Origin: CAYWNA01 sp964459305
Lineage (GTDB): Bacteria > Planctomycetota > Planctomycetia > Pirellulales > Pirellulaceae
Direction: 5' to 3'
DNA: 13,821 bases
NCBI GenBank assembly: GCA_964459305.1
Contig: CAYWNA010000318.1
Coordinates: 1-13,821 of the forward strand
How positions within the stretch are numbered: the first letter of the stretch is position 1; the number at the start of each line of letters is the position of its first letter. A program made the position numbers and the translations under genes. Shown piece after piece: positions 1 through 6,071 of the stretch. The notes beneath the pieces are model-generated. The model searched no databases. It saw only the letters and a list, made by a program, of their open reading frames with translations, and was not told the DNA's origin.

Positions 1-1075
1 CACGAACGACCTGGCTGGCAGCGGTATCCAGCCCGGCTCGTCCCTCCAATTCATTCAGGATCTGCTTGGCCCGGTCGTACAGCCGCCCTTTTTGCAGAAG
101 CGCTCCCCGTTCCAGATAAAGCGCCCAATAGGCTCGCCCAATATCCAGCAAGTGCGATTGGAGCCTCCAGAGAAGCTCGTCGTGAGCAATCTCGGTGTCC
201 ATTTCGGCCAGAACAACCAGGCTGGTGTTGTAGACCTTGCCGGCCCCGCGCAACAACGGTTGTGTGTAGCTGAGCGCCAGGCGAGCCGTTCCTTGGTCCT
301 GGGGCACGAAGAACGTCGAATTGCTGTTCTCATGGCCGATTCGCTGTGAGGCCTCGAACTGACCGCCCAGGCGGTTCTTTTGCCGCACCCCGCCTTTGTA
401 GTTCCAAAGGTGATCGTGATATCGAGTGGCCCCCGGTCCGACCGTCAACGTGTTTCCCACCGGATCGCTGATGTCGTCCCAACGCGTCTCCATGAAGGCG
501 TGCCAGTCGAACGCCGCATCCGCCTCGACGACGGTTGTTTTGCGGATTAGCGGCATATCGCTGAACACTCGGATTTGAGCCGAATGTTCGAGCGCTCGGA
601 GGATCAGCAAATCCAGGCTAAGGGTGACCGCATGCGACTGGGCCCACATCTGCTGGTGCAACGGACCTTCCCACCACGGGCCGCGCGCCGCCTGCATGGG
701 TGGGGACCTGTGCACGGCGAAATGCATGTGGTCCTGGTCCGTGGTGTGCGGGGTCTCAGACGGCTGTGGCGGCGTGTGCACCGTCTCAGACGGCTGCTGC
801 GGGGCGTTCCATTCGGGGGCAGGCTTGGCGGGTTGAAGTTCGGGCCTTAGTCTGTTGTCGAGAGGGTTGACAGGCTGGTTATCGCTGACAGAACCAGACC
901 TCAGCTTGTTCTCGACGGAGTTGAAAGGCTGCGACAACGGGGACAGTTGCTGAGCCGTCACCGTAGTCGGGACGGAAACCACGACACACAACAAGAAAAC
1001 GAGCCGGACGAACCGTCGTTCGCGACGTCGGGTAAGTCGAGTCGACAGGAATGCCCCGGATGGCAGGAGCATCAT
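1..1075 (-). CDS. TolC-family outer-membrane efflux protein, N-terminal part (3' end outside window)
   Basis: The frame is open from the left edge to an ATG at 1075, giving 358 codons; the C-terminus is outside the window. An in-frame stop at 1097-1099 lies just upstream, so only the ATGs at 1075 and 1072 can serve as start. Residues 1-43 form an unusually long, Arg-rich signal peptide: RLTRRRERR, then a hydrophobic run RLVFLLCVVV, ending TVTA before QQ. A Pro/Gln-rich low-complexity linker with internal repeats follows, to about residue 115. The folded part carries the signature I associate with planctomycete TolC-like proteins (LSYTQPLLRGAG, then a helix with LLDIGRAYWALYLERGALL). TolC proteins form trimeric outer-membrane channels for type I secretion or RND efflux; no pump or adaptor gene is visible here. 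The family is seen in the sequence; the substrate is unknown. Confidence 0.85.
   Translation of the reverse strand, partial: MMLLPSGAFLSTRLTRRRERRFVRLVFLLCVVVSVPTTVTAQQLSPLSQPFNSVENKLRSGSVSDNQPVNPLDNRLRPELQPAKPAPEWNAPQQPSETVHTPPQPSETPHTTDQDHMHFAVHRSPPMQAARGPWWEGPLHQQMWAQSHAVTLSLDLLILRALEHSAQIRVFSDMPLIRKTTVVEADAAFDWHAFMETRWDDISDPVGNTLTVGPGATRYHDHLWNYKGGVRQKNRLGGQFEASQRIGHENSNSTFFVPQDQGTARLALSYTQPLLRGAGKVYNTSLVVLAEMDTEIAHDELLWRLQSHLLDIGRAYWALYLERGALLQKGRLYDRAKQILNELEGRAGLDTAASQVVR
744..803 (-). repeat. 30-bp tandem repeat inside the TolC-like linker
   Basis: Two adjacent 30-base units (744-773 and 774-803) share GTGTGC and, at 753-766 and 783-796, the identical 14-mer GTCTCAGACGGCTG. In the protein they encode the repeated motif PQ(Q)PSETxHT. 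The repeat keeps frame, so it lengthens the linker after the signal peptide without breaking the gene. Confidence 0.7.
843..931 (-). repeat. Diverged 54-bp duplication near the TolC-like N-terminus
   Basis: Segments 843-877 and 897-931 align without gaps at 26 of 35 positions, with a 54-base offset. They encode the related peptides QPFNSVENKLR and QPVNPLDNRLR, 18 residues apart. This looks like an old in-frame duplication in the mature N-terminal region. Confidence 0.5.
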
Positions 1076-1095
1076 ATTTGCGGCCTTGCGATTCG

Positions 1096-1126
1096 GTTAT
1101 ATGTCTGCCGGCAGTACAACCGTCAA
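1096..1126 (-). promoter_or_regulatory. Possible sigma70-type promoter of the TolC-like gene
   Basis: Read on the minus strand there is TTGACG (1126-1121), a 19-base spacer and TATAAC (1101-1096), each matching 5 of 6 consensus bases. The spacer is about two bases longer than ideal. The predicted transcript would start only 10-15 bases before the ATG at 1075, where there is a weak AAGG. This is a motif match only. Confidence 0.35.
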
Positions 1127-1538
1127 AACCGACGGCATGTAGTCTGCATCCAGTGCAAGTTGTTGGCAGACACCTCGCGATATAGCCGCATCCGTGCAGA
1201 CAACCTTTCACTTCGCGTTTATCGGCAACAGGATCGCAGAACCGAAGCCCAACAACCGGGATGTTCCAGACGCAATGGCCCACACCCGTCATACCCGCTA
1301 CGACATGTCCAATGCCGCGTTTCCGAGCGGGAGTAAGTTCTGTTTAGCAGCGGATTACACACGGCCGAGTCACAGGCCCCGATGCAGAATCCACCGGTTG
1401 TGCAAAAGATGACGAAGTTGCCAAAGACGCGCCGCAAGAGGCCAACCCGACGTTGGCGACCGATCGTGAACGAACTAAATCGTCAATTGCGTCGGTGATA
1501 CCACGACGCTGCCCCGCAAGCCGGAGGATTGTGATAAA
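1127..1538. other. Intergenic stretch without recognisable gene
   Basis: No open frame here has a credible start, a ribosome binding site or recognisable protein sequence on either strand. Frames present are rich in Cys, His, Arg and Ser and look like random translation of GC-rich DNA. It lies upstream of the TolC-like gene and may hold its upstream control region. Confidence 0.5.
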
Positions 1539-1637
1539 CCCGACAAAAGTCGTGGGATAGGCTTCCAGCCTGTCGGTAACACAGGAAAAACGACAGGCTG
1601 GAAACCTATCCCACGTCGCAATCAGACTTTTGTCGGG
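1539..1637. repeat. Large imperfect inverted repeat (intergenic palindromic element)
   Basis: The outer arms, 1539-1550 (CCCGACAAAAGT) and 1626-1637, are perfect 12-base complements. The inner arms, 1551-1575 and 1591-1615, pair over 25 bases with one mismatch; the core reads GTGGGATAGGCTTCCAGCC. The loop is 15 bases (1576-1590). Ten extra bases (1616-1625) are present only on the right side. I recall similar GTGGGATAGGC...CCAGCCTGTC elements as dispersed repeats in Pirellulales genomes, but this window holds only one copy. Confidence 0.85.
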
Positions 1638-1856
1638 CGCGTCGATTGTGGCCGCATTCAGGCGCGCGGAGCACGCGCAACTGTGCGATTTAGCACGGTC
1701 TGTTGCGTCGGCCGACCCTACTGGTCCACATGCCACGCGCGGTACAGCCGCTTCGTCCCTCGTCAACGCCTCGCGACTCTGGTCTGACGGCTTCCATTCT
1801 GCGGTTGGCACACATGTTGCACCGTGTGCGTGCGGCCTTGTAGACGTCATTCCAAG
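1638..1856. other. Intergenic stretch upstream of the signalling cluster
   Basis: No gene is recognised here. The open frames on both strands have no family resemblance and no ribosome binding site. The segment presumably contains the promoter for the cluster that starts at 1869, but I could not pick a convincing -35/-10 pair. Confidence 0.4.
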
Positions 1857-1868
1857 AGGAGGTCGGTC

Positions 1869-1997
1869 ATGTTGGTGTCACGGCACTTGCACTTGACTTG
1901 GGAGGTCTTGAAGTGGCTCGCAATCCTGTCGCTGGCCGTAGCGACGGCCATGGTGTTCGCGACACAGATGGGCGGTGCAGCGGGTACCCTCTATTAG
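1869..1997 (+). CDS. Small membrane peptide of 42 residues, function unknown
   Basis: A short frame begins at ATG 1869, five bases after a near-perfect Shine-Dalgarno AGGAGGT (1857-1863), the best ribosome binding site in the left half of the window. The peptide starts MLVSRHLHLTWEVLK and then has one hydrophobic segment of about 20 residues, WLAILSLAVATAMVFA, ending GGAAGTLY. It is therefore a likely single-span membrane peptide or an exported peptide with an uncleaved signal. Its stop (1995-1997) lies 25 bases before the most likely start of the next kinase-like gene, and the same transcript probably carries both. No family is recognised. It could be a membrane partner of the soluble kinases, or a leader ORF; both are inference. 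Confidence 0.55.
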   Translation: MLVSRHLHLTWEVLKWLAILSLAVATAMVFATQMGGAAGTLY

Positions 1998-2022
1998 AGG
2001 CAATGCAACTTGCATCCGTGTG

Positions 2023-2787
2023 ATGGATACGGAAACGATTACTCAAGACCTTGACGATCGATATCAGCGGCTTCGACGAAGCGTCGACCGGAATGAGGAA
2101 GACGCCAAGCGGATTTGCAGCGCGAGAATGCCGATCAAAACGGCTATTGGCGGCTTGTCAGAAGAATTGGCGGACGCGCTCCGCGATCCATTGAACGTTG
2201 TGAAGACATCGGTGTACTACCTGCTCCACGCCGATCACTTGTCTGCCGAGAAAAGCGCCGAACACTTGCATCGGATCGAACGGCAAATCGGGGTCGCTGA
2301 TTGCGTCGTTACCGCGTTAGCGGATTTTGCCAGACTTCCCGCTCCCAAGATCCGTCCCGTAGAATTGGGCCCGTGCCTGCATGATGTATTGGACGGAAAC
2401 TTGCTTCCGGAGAATGTCAGAATCTCGTTGCACTGCCCAACAGGTCTACCGCCAGTGATGGGAGACCCGCTTCAACTATCGCTCGTTTTCGCGAACTTGA
2501 TTCGAAACGCCTGCGACGCGATGCCGGCCGGCGGCACTCTATCGATCTCTGCTCGCCCCGCCGGAGATCATGTTGACCTCGAATTCGCCGACGTGGGGCT
2601 GGGGAACACGCTGGACAATATGCGACGCTCGCTTTTCGCGACGAAGAACCACGGCGTCGGTTTGGGGCTTGCCATCAGCCAGGCAATCCTTGATAAACTT
2701 GGTGCTGAGTTGCGTGTGGAAAGCGAAGAGGGCAAAGGATCCGTGTTTACCGTACGGCTTGGTCAAGCCGACTGTGTGGCAGCCTGA
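2023..2787 (+). CDS. Cytosolic histidine-kinase-like protein with Asp in place of the phospho-acceptor His
   Basis: The protein has 254 residues from ATG 2023; a GTG at 1975 in the same frame is possible but has no ribosome binding site. There is no membrane segment or PAS domain: a short charged helix (1-35) leads into a HisKA-like dimerisation helix. The H-box region reads LADALRDPLNVVKTSVYYL, where relatives as I know them have (I/V)AH(E/D)LRNPL. D51 (GAC at 2173-2175) thus sits at the His position. The ATPase domain looks intact: N box NLIRNACDAM (N158, N162), G1 DVGLG (190-194), F205, and G2 GVGLGLA (211-217). Such a protein could bind ATP and dimerise but should not autophosphorylate on His. 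It lies 116 bases upstream of a receiver-PAS-kinase gene on the same strand, so a regulatory or scaffold role in that pathway is plausible. Confidence 0.82.
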   Translation: MDTETITQDLDDRYQRLRRSVDRNEEDAKRICSARMPIKTAIGGLSEELADALRDPLNVVKTSVYYLLHADHLSAEKSAEHLHRIERQIGVADCVVTALADFARLPAPKIRPVELGPCLHDVLDGNLLPENVRISLHCPTGLPPVMGDPLQLSLVFANLIRNACDAMPAGGTLSISARPAGDHVDLEFADVGLGNTLDNMRRSLFATKNHGVGLGLAISQAILDKLGAELRVESEEGKGSVFTVRLGQADCVAA

Positions 2788-2883
2788 CGGGCGGCGACTA
2801 CTTAACGCGAGCGTCTGGCTGTAGGACGGATTGGCAATCCGCCCTACAAATCTGGCCAAGCTATTCTGTCACGGCAGCCTGAC
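2778..2883. repeat. 11-bp direct repeats bracketing a palindrome-bearing spacer
   Basis: GGCAGCCTGAC occurs at 2778-2788 and again at 2873-2883. The first copy contains the TGA stop of the kinase-like gene; the second lies 20 bases before the next gene. Between them are 84 bases containing the palindrome at 2821-2847. The arrangement could reflect an insertion with duplication of flanking sequence, or slippage. Confidence 0.5.
2821..2847. repeat. GTAGGACGGATT palindrome between the two kinase genes
   Basis: The arms GTAGGACGGATT (2821-2832) and AATCCGCCCTAC (2836-2847) pair at 11 of 12 positions around a 3-base loop. It resembles a short intergenic palindrome I associate with Pirellulales genomes. 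Transcribed within the putative operon it would form a stable hairpin. There is no T-run after it, so it does not look like an intrinsic terminator. Confidence 0.8.
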
Positions 2884-2903
2884 AAAGTTGGCCCAGAAAC
2901 CGC

Positions 2904-4349
2904 ATGTTGGCCGCCATGGTCGATCAGAAGCCACTTCATATCTTGGTCATCGAGGACGATCCGGATACGCGCGCCAACTTGTGCGATATCCTCCAGTTGG
3001 ACGGCCATCGCGTGGAGACTGCTGCGTCGATTGCAGATGCCGTGGCGCGGAGGGATTGGGCGGATATCTCGGCCGTCATCCTGGACCGGCGGCTTCCCGA
3101 TGGATCGGCGACCGACTTGCTGCCCAAGGTGAAGGACTTGGCGCCCAACGCCCCGGTGATTGTCGTCGCCGGGCATCCGGACATCGAACAAGCCGTCGCC
3201 GCGATTCGCGAGGGCGCGTACGATTACATCCTCAAGCCGATCAATCCGGACGCATTGCGCGCCCGAATGAACCGCATCGCCGAGCGCAGGCACGCAGAAA
3301 GGCAACTGGCGGAAAGCGAAGCACGTAATCGCGCTCTATTGGACGCGATGCCCGATACGATGCTTCGCACGAGTCGCGACGGCACGATTCTGGACTTTCG
3401 CGCACACCGCGACAGCGACGTGACGGTATGGCCGCCCGATATCATTGGCAGTGACATCAGTCGATCCCCGTTGCCGGACGATGCCGTGGAGAAACTGAAG
3501 GACGCCATTGTTGATGCGTTGGCGACCGAAACGGTGCGGCGTGTAGAGTATGCGATGCCGAATGACGGTAGTACGCGATTCTTTGAGGCCCGCATTGTCA
3601 AAAGTGGCGACGACGAGGTGGTCGCCATCGTTCGCGACGTGACGGCGCGCAAACAGGCGGCGGGGCGGACTCTGCAAGCGGAGCGATTGGCGGCGATCGG
3701 GCAAATGGTGGCGGGCCTGGCCCATGAAAGCCGCAACGCTTTTCAGCGTAGCCAGGCGTTTCTGGAGATGCTGGCTTTGGAGGTCGAAGATCGCCCGGAG
3801 GCTTTGGAACTGGTCGAGCGAATTCACAAGGCGCAAGATCACCTCCACTATCTCTACGAGGAGGTCCGCACGTACGCGGCTCCCATCCATTTGCAGCATC
3901 AAATGTGCGATCTGGCGCAAGTGTGGCGTGACACCTGGACCCATCTGGAACTGGATCGTAGCGAGAAAAACGTATGCCTGCGCGAGCAGCGAGGCGATAC
4001 GGATCTGATGTGCAAAGTGGACCCCAATGCACTGGAACAGGTATTTCGTAACGTCTTCGAGAATGCCATCGCCGCGTGCCTGGAACCAGGAGACATTGTG
4101 ATTCGTTCATCGCAAACGAAAATCGGTGGACGAGAGGCAATTGAGATCCGCGTGCGCGACAACGGACCGGGTTTCGATGCCGAAATCGAGCGAAATATAT
4201 TCGAGCCGTTCTTCACCACGAAAACCAAAGGAACGGGACTCGGTATGGCAATCGCGCGACGCATTATTGAAGCCCACGGGGGCCGCATCACCGTGGGCAA
4301 GGATTCCCCAAGCGGCGCCGAGATCGTGATCGCGTTGCCACGATCGTAG
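2904..4349 (+). CDS. Receiver-PAS-histidine kinase hybrid (two-component signalling)
   Basis: The protein has 481 residues with no membrane segment. Residues 12-125 form an N-terminal receiver: acidic cluster EDD (17-19), phospho-acceptor D61 in LDRRLPDG, and K111 in LKPI. The usual Thr/Ser after strand 4 is A89 (VVAGHPD). Residues 140-250 look like a PAS-type sensor domain. The HisKA helix carries H274 in GLAHESRNA. The ATPase domain has N383/N387, DNGPGF (419-424), FEPFFTTK (433-440) and GTGLGMA (443-449). It is therefore a complete kinase preceded by a receiver, so phosphate or conformational input reaches the receiver and is passed to the kinase. The start is ATG 2904 or ATG 2916; neither has a clear ribosome binding site. 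The preceding gene is a kinase-like protein lacking the phospho-acceptor His. No separate DNA-binding regulator is nearby. The stop codon lies inside a repeat element. Confidence 0.92.
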   Translation: MLAAMVDQKPLHILVIEDDPDTRANLCDILQLDGHRVETAASIADAVARRDWADISAVILDRRLPDGSATDLLPKVKDLAPNAPVIVVAGHPDIEQAVAAIREGAYDYILKPINPDALRARMNRIAERRHAERQLAESEARNRALLDAMPDTMLRTSRDGTILDFRAHRDSDVTVWPPDIIGSDISRSPLPDDAVEKLKDAIVDALATETVRRVEYAMPNDGSTRFFEARIVKSGDDEVVAIVRDVTARKQAAGRTLQAERLAAIGQMVAGLAHESRNAFQRSQAFLEMLALEVEDRPEALELVERIHKAQDHLHYLYEEVRTYAAPIHLQHQMCDLAQVWRDTWTHLELDRSEKNVCLREQRGDTDLMCKVDPNALEQVFRNVFENAIAACLEPGDIVIRSSQTKIGGREAIEIRVRDNGPGFDAEIERNIFEPFFTTKTKGTGLGMAIARRIIEAHGGRITVGKDSPSGAEIVIALPRS

Positions 4350-4370
4350 GACGGATTGGTGATTCGCCCG
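4346..4370. repeat. Half copy of the GTAGGACGGATTGG palindrome containing the kinase stop codon
   Basis: GTAGGACGGATTGG at 4346-4359 is identical to 2821-2834, but the right arm is degenerate (TGATTCGCCC). The TAG stop of the hybrid kinase (4347-4349) is part of the repeat, so the repeat boundary defines the protein's C-terminus. Confidence 0.7.
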
Positions 4371-4504
4371 GGCGCAGGAAGGGGCTTGTAGCTGGATTCG
4401 CAAGAATTCAGGCGGACTACGCCCTCACCGCCTGAATTCTTGCGAATCCAGGTACGAGTTTTGTCAACGAATCCTTGCCGCCCGCAAACCCGTTCCTGCG
4501 CCCG
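4369..4504. repeat. Outer 12-bp inverted repeat enclosing the large hairpin
   Basis: CGGGCGCAGGAA (4369-4380) and TTCCTGCGCCCG (4493-4504) are perfect complements. They enclose a 24-base perfect hairpin, giving a nested composite in the convergent gap between the hybrid kinase (plus) and the zinc-ribbon gene (minus). Confidence 0.7.
4392..4451. repeat. Perfect 24-bp inverted repeat (large hairpin)
   Basis: The arms 4392-4415 (starting CTGGATTCGCAAGAATTC) and 4428-4451 are exact reverse complements over 24 bases, with a 12-base loop (ACTACGCCCTCA). It is symmetric and lies between convergent genes, so RNA from either strand would fold and could slow or stop transcription. There is no T-run. 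I recall a similar CTGGATTCGCAAGAATTCAG motif as a dispersed planctomycete repeat. Confidence 0.9.
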
Positions 4505-4511
4505 GTTTGCG
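4483..4511 (-). terminator. Stem-loop just after the zinc-ribbon gene, possible terminator
   Basis: CGCAAACC (4483-4490) pairs perfectly with GGTTTGCG (4504-4511) around a 13-base loop. It begins one base beyond the stop of the minus-strand zinc-ribbon gene. No U-tract follows, so a classical intrinsic terminator is not shown; it may protect the 3' end of the mRNA. Confidence 0.35.
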
Positions 4512-4703
4512 CTAGTCCAGTATCCAGTGGAGGTATGCCACCAGCGCGGCGAAAAACGAGCCGATGATTAGAATGGCGACCAACAGTGGCCACGCGCGGC
4601 GCCGGATGGCGACGATGCGAGCGCCGCAGTGAGGGCATATTGAGGGCAACGGTCGCGTTAGCTCGCCGCCGCAATCACATGCAATCCTCTCTCCGCGGCT
4701 CAT
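4512..4703 (-). CDS. Small zinc-ribbon protein with one C-terminal membrane segment
   Basis: This protein of 63 residues has four cysteines spaced as a zinc ribbon: C9 and C11 in ACDCGG, C23 and C26 in CPHCG. They are followed by an Arg-rich patch (RRR, 34-36) and a single transmembrane helix (about 37-59, WPLLVAILIIGSFFAALVAY). By the positive-inside pattern the zinc knuckle would be cytoplasmic. The ATG overlaps the stop of the upstream gene as TGATG (4705-4701), so translation is probably coupled to the secretin-like protein. The layout is common for small planctomycete proteins annotated as hypothetical. A role in secretion or envelope assembly is inferred from the coupling only. Confidence 0.75.
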   Translation of the reverse strand: MSRGERIACDCGGELTRPLPSICPHCGARIVAIRRRAWPLLVAILIIGSFFAALVAYLHWILD

Positions 4704-5917
4704 CAGTAGCGACCGCTGTAGTTTGGAGTGCCATCGCGGTGATCGCGCCGTGCTTCCAGCAGCGTCTGACTGGCCTTGCCCTTGCTGTCGATGAACAACA
4801 GGGCGTCTGCTCGGCCCGGCGAACCGGTCAGCGGAATCGCCGGTATCGGAAGCCCCAAAGGTCCCTTTCGCTCGGGGCTGGGCGAAGCGACGACCCCGCA
4901 GCTAAGCAGCAGGACTTGATTGGCCGGCCAACGGAACCGCTCGTGCAGGCGCCAACTGACGACTTGCGGCACTTGAACCTGTACACGCTGCATACCGCCG
5001 GCCACCGACGGCACGTCGACGGCCACGGGGACCAGTTTTTCGATCTGGTCGATATGGCACTGGAGCACCGCATCGATCGTGTTGCCGTCCAGCGACATCA
5101 ACGGACTGACCTGCAGCGAATATCCCTCTTGCATCTGTCCCATGTCCATCTCGTGCCCTGGCCAAGCGTCCCGCTTGACGCGCACCGAGCGAATGTAGTT
5201 GCGCGGTGTGGTTCGTGAGATCGTGTGAGACTGGCCATTGTGAATGAGGACGTTCGGCGAGTTGTGTTCACGGAAATCCGTGCGCTTGCGCAGTTGGCCG
5301 ATAAGGACCGCAGCGTTTTCCTTGGACAACAACCATGCATTTACACCCATCGATTTGGTGTCGACCGGTTGCAGCAGCGACATCGCCGCGGTCCGCCAAC
5401 TGGGACTGGCAATCGTGACCAAACGCAGGCTATAGGCGTACGATTCAGCTTGGCTGCTAACAAAGCGGTCTACCACGTCGTGAACAAGCCGCTGCATTTC
5501 CGGCGTGTGATAGACGTGCAACGTGTCTTTGCCTGCATTCAGAAGCCCAAGGGGATCCGAGAACCATACCTCCGTGCCCGTTTCCCGAAGGATCCAATCC
5601 ACGACCGCCTGTTGTGGCCGTTCCGTGGAGGTGACTCGCGAAGTGTAGGGGCTGATGTCATATTCCCGCCAGACCTGCCCGTCGTCGTTCGGCAGGACAC
5701 CGGCCCCCTTGTTAACACTCGTAATCGGCGTGTTCGCGCCATGCAAGTCGCTGGCCGCAAGTGAAACGCCGTTGTTCGCGGCCGTCTTGATGGGCGATTC
5801 CTTGTCTGCAATCGCCTTCCAGTTATTCGTACCACCCGCGAATGACGACTGCTGGGCGAAGGTCGCCAAGGGGGATAAAAGGATCACGGCCAGCGGGACT
5901 ACAACTCGCGTGAGCAT
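4703..5917 (-). CDS. Secreted secretin-like protein, function unknown
   Basis: The gene encodes 404 residues from an ATG with a strong GGAGG six bases upstream. Residues 1-21 are a signal peptide (MLTRVVVPLAVILLSPLATFA before QQ), so the protein is exported. After a low-complexity stretch, residues about 85-160 resemble a secretin N-domain (EYDISPYT ... TGTEVWFSDPLGLLN ... LHVYHTPEMQRLVHDVVDRF). The middle (about 210-300) has the layout seen in secretin-type proteins: a 'sensor' strand NVLIHNGQSHTI, then EGYSLQVSPLMSLDGNTIDAVL. The usual multimerising, membrane-inserting secretin C-terminus is not evident; the end is Arg/Lys-rich and short. This may therefore be a soluble relative rather than a pore. 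It is followed by a translationally coupled zinc-ribbon membrane protein. The secretin assignment is by resemblance and could be wrong. Confidence 0.65.
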   Translation of the reverse strand: MLTRVVVPLAVILLSPLATFAQQSSFAGGTNNWKAIADKESPIKTAANNGVSLAASDLHGANTPITSVNKGAGVLPNDDGQVWREYDISPYTSRVTSTERPQQAVVDWILRETGTEVWFSDPLGLLNAGKDTLHVYHTPEMQRLVHDVVDRFVSSQAESYAYSLRLVTIASPSWRTAAMSLLQPVDTKSMGVNAWLLSKENAAVLIGQLRKRTDFREHNSPNVLIHNGQSHTISRTTPRNYIRSVRVKRDAWPGHEMDMGQMQEGYSLQVSPLMSLDGNTIDAVLQCHIDQIEKLVPVAVDVPSVAGGMQRVQVQVPQVVSWRLHERFRWPANQVLLLSCGVVASPSPERKGPLGLPIPAIPLTGSPGRADALLFIDSKGKASQTLLEARRDHRDGTPNYSGRY

Positions 5918-6071
5918 TTCAAGCCTCCATGCCTAAAATGATTGCTCCAAAGCGCGCAGCAAAAGGGCGCCGGAAAAAGAGAGGCGGAGTATAGGACCCC
6001 CTTGCCCGCGTGACAAGGTGGATTGCGTTGGCGGTATGCTAGCACAGCCGTCTTTGTGGTACATTCACGAC

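Noticed and set aside
879..1292. 137-codon minus frame overlapping the TolC-like gene start
   Set aside because: It overlaps the signal peptide and linker of the TolC-like gene in another frame. The TolC frame has a signal peptide and family motifs; this one has none.
1344..1850. 168-codon open frame on the minus strand
   Set aside because: It runs straight through the large inverted repeat, is rich in Ser, Arg, Cys and Ala like random GC-rich translation, and has neither family resemblance nor ribosome binding site.
3336..3944. 202-codon minus frame inside the hybrid kinase
   Set aside because: It is antisense to a frame with complete receiver, PAS and kinase motifs; long antisense frames are expected at this GC content.
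5225..5764. 179-codon plus frame opposite the secretin-like gene
   Set aside because: No ribosome binding site and no recognisable sequence. The minus frame has a signal peptide and strong ribosome binding site.
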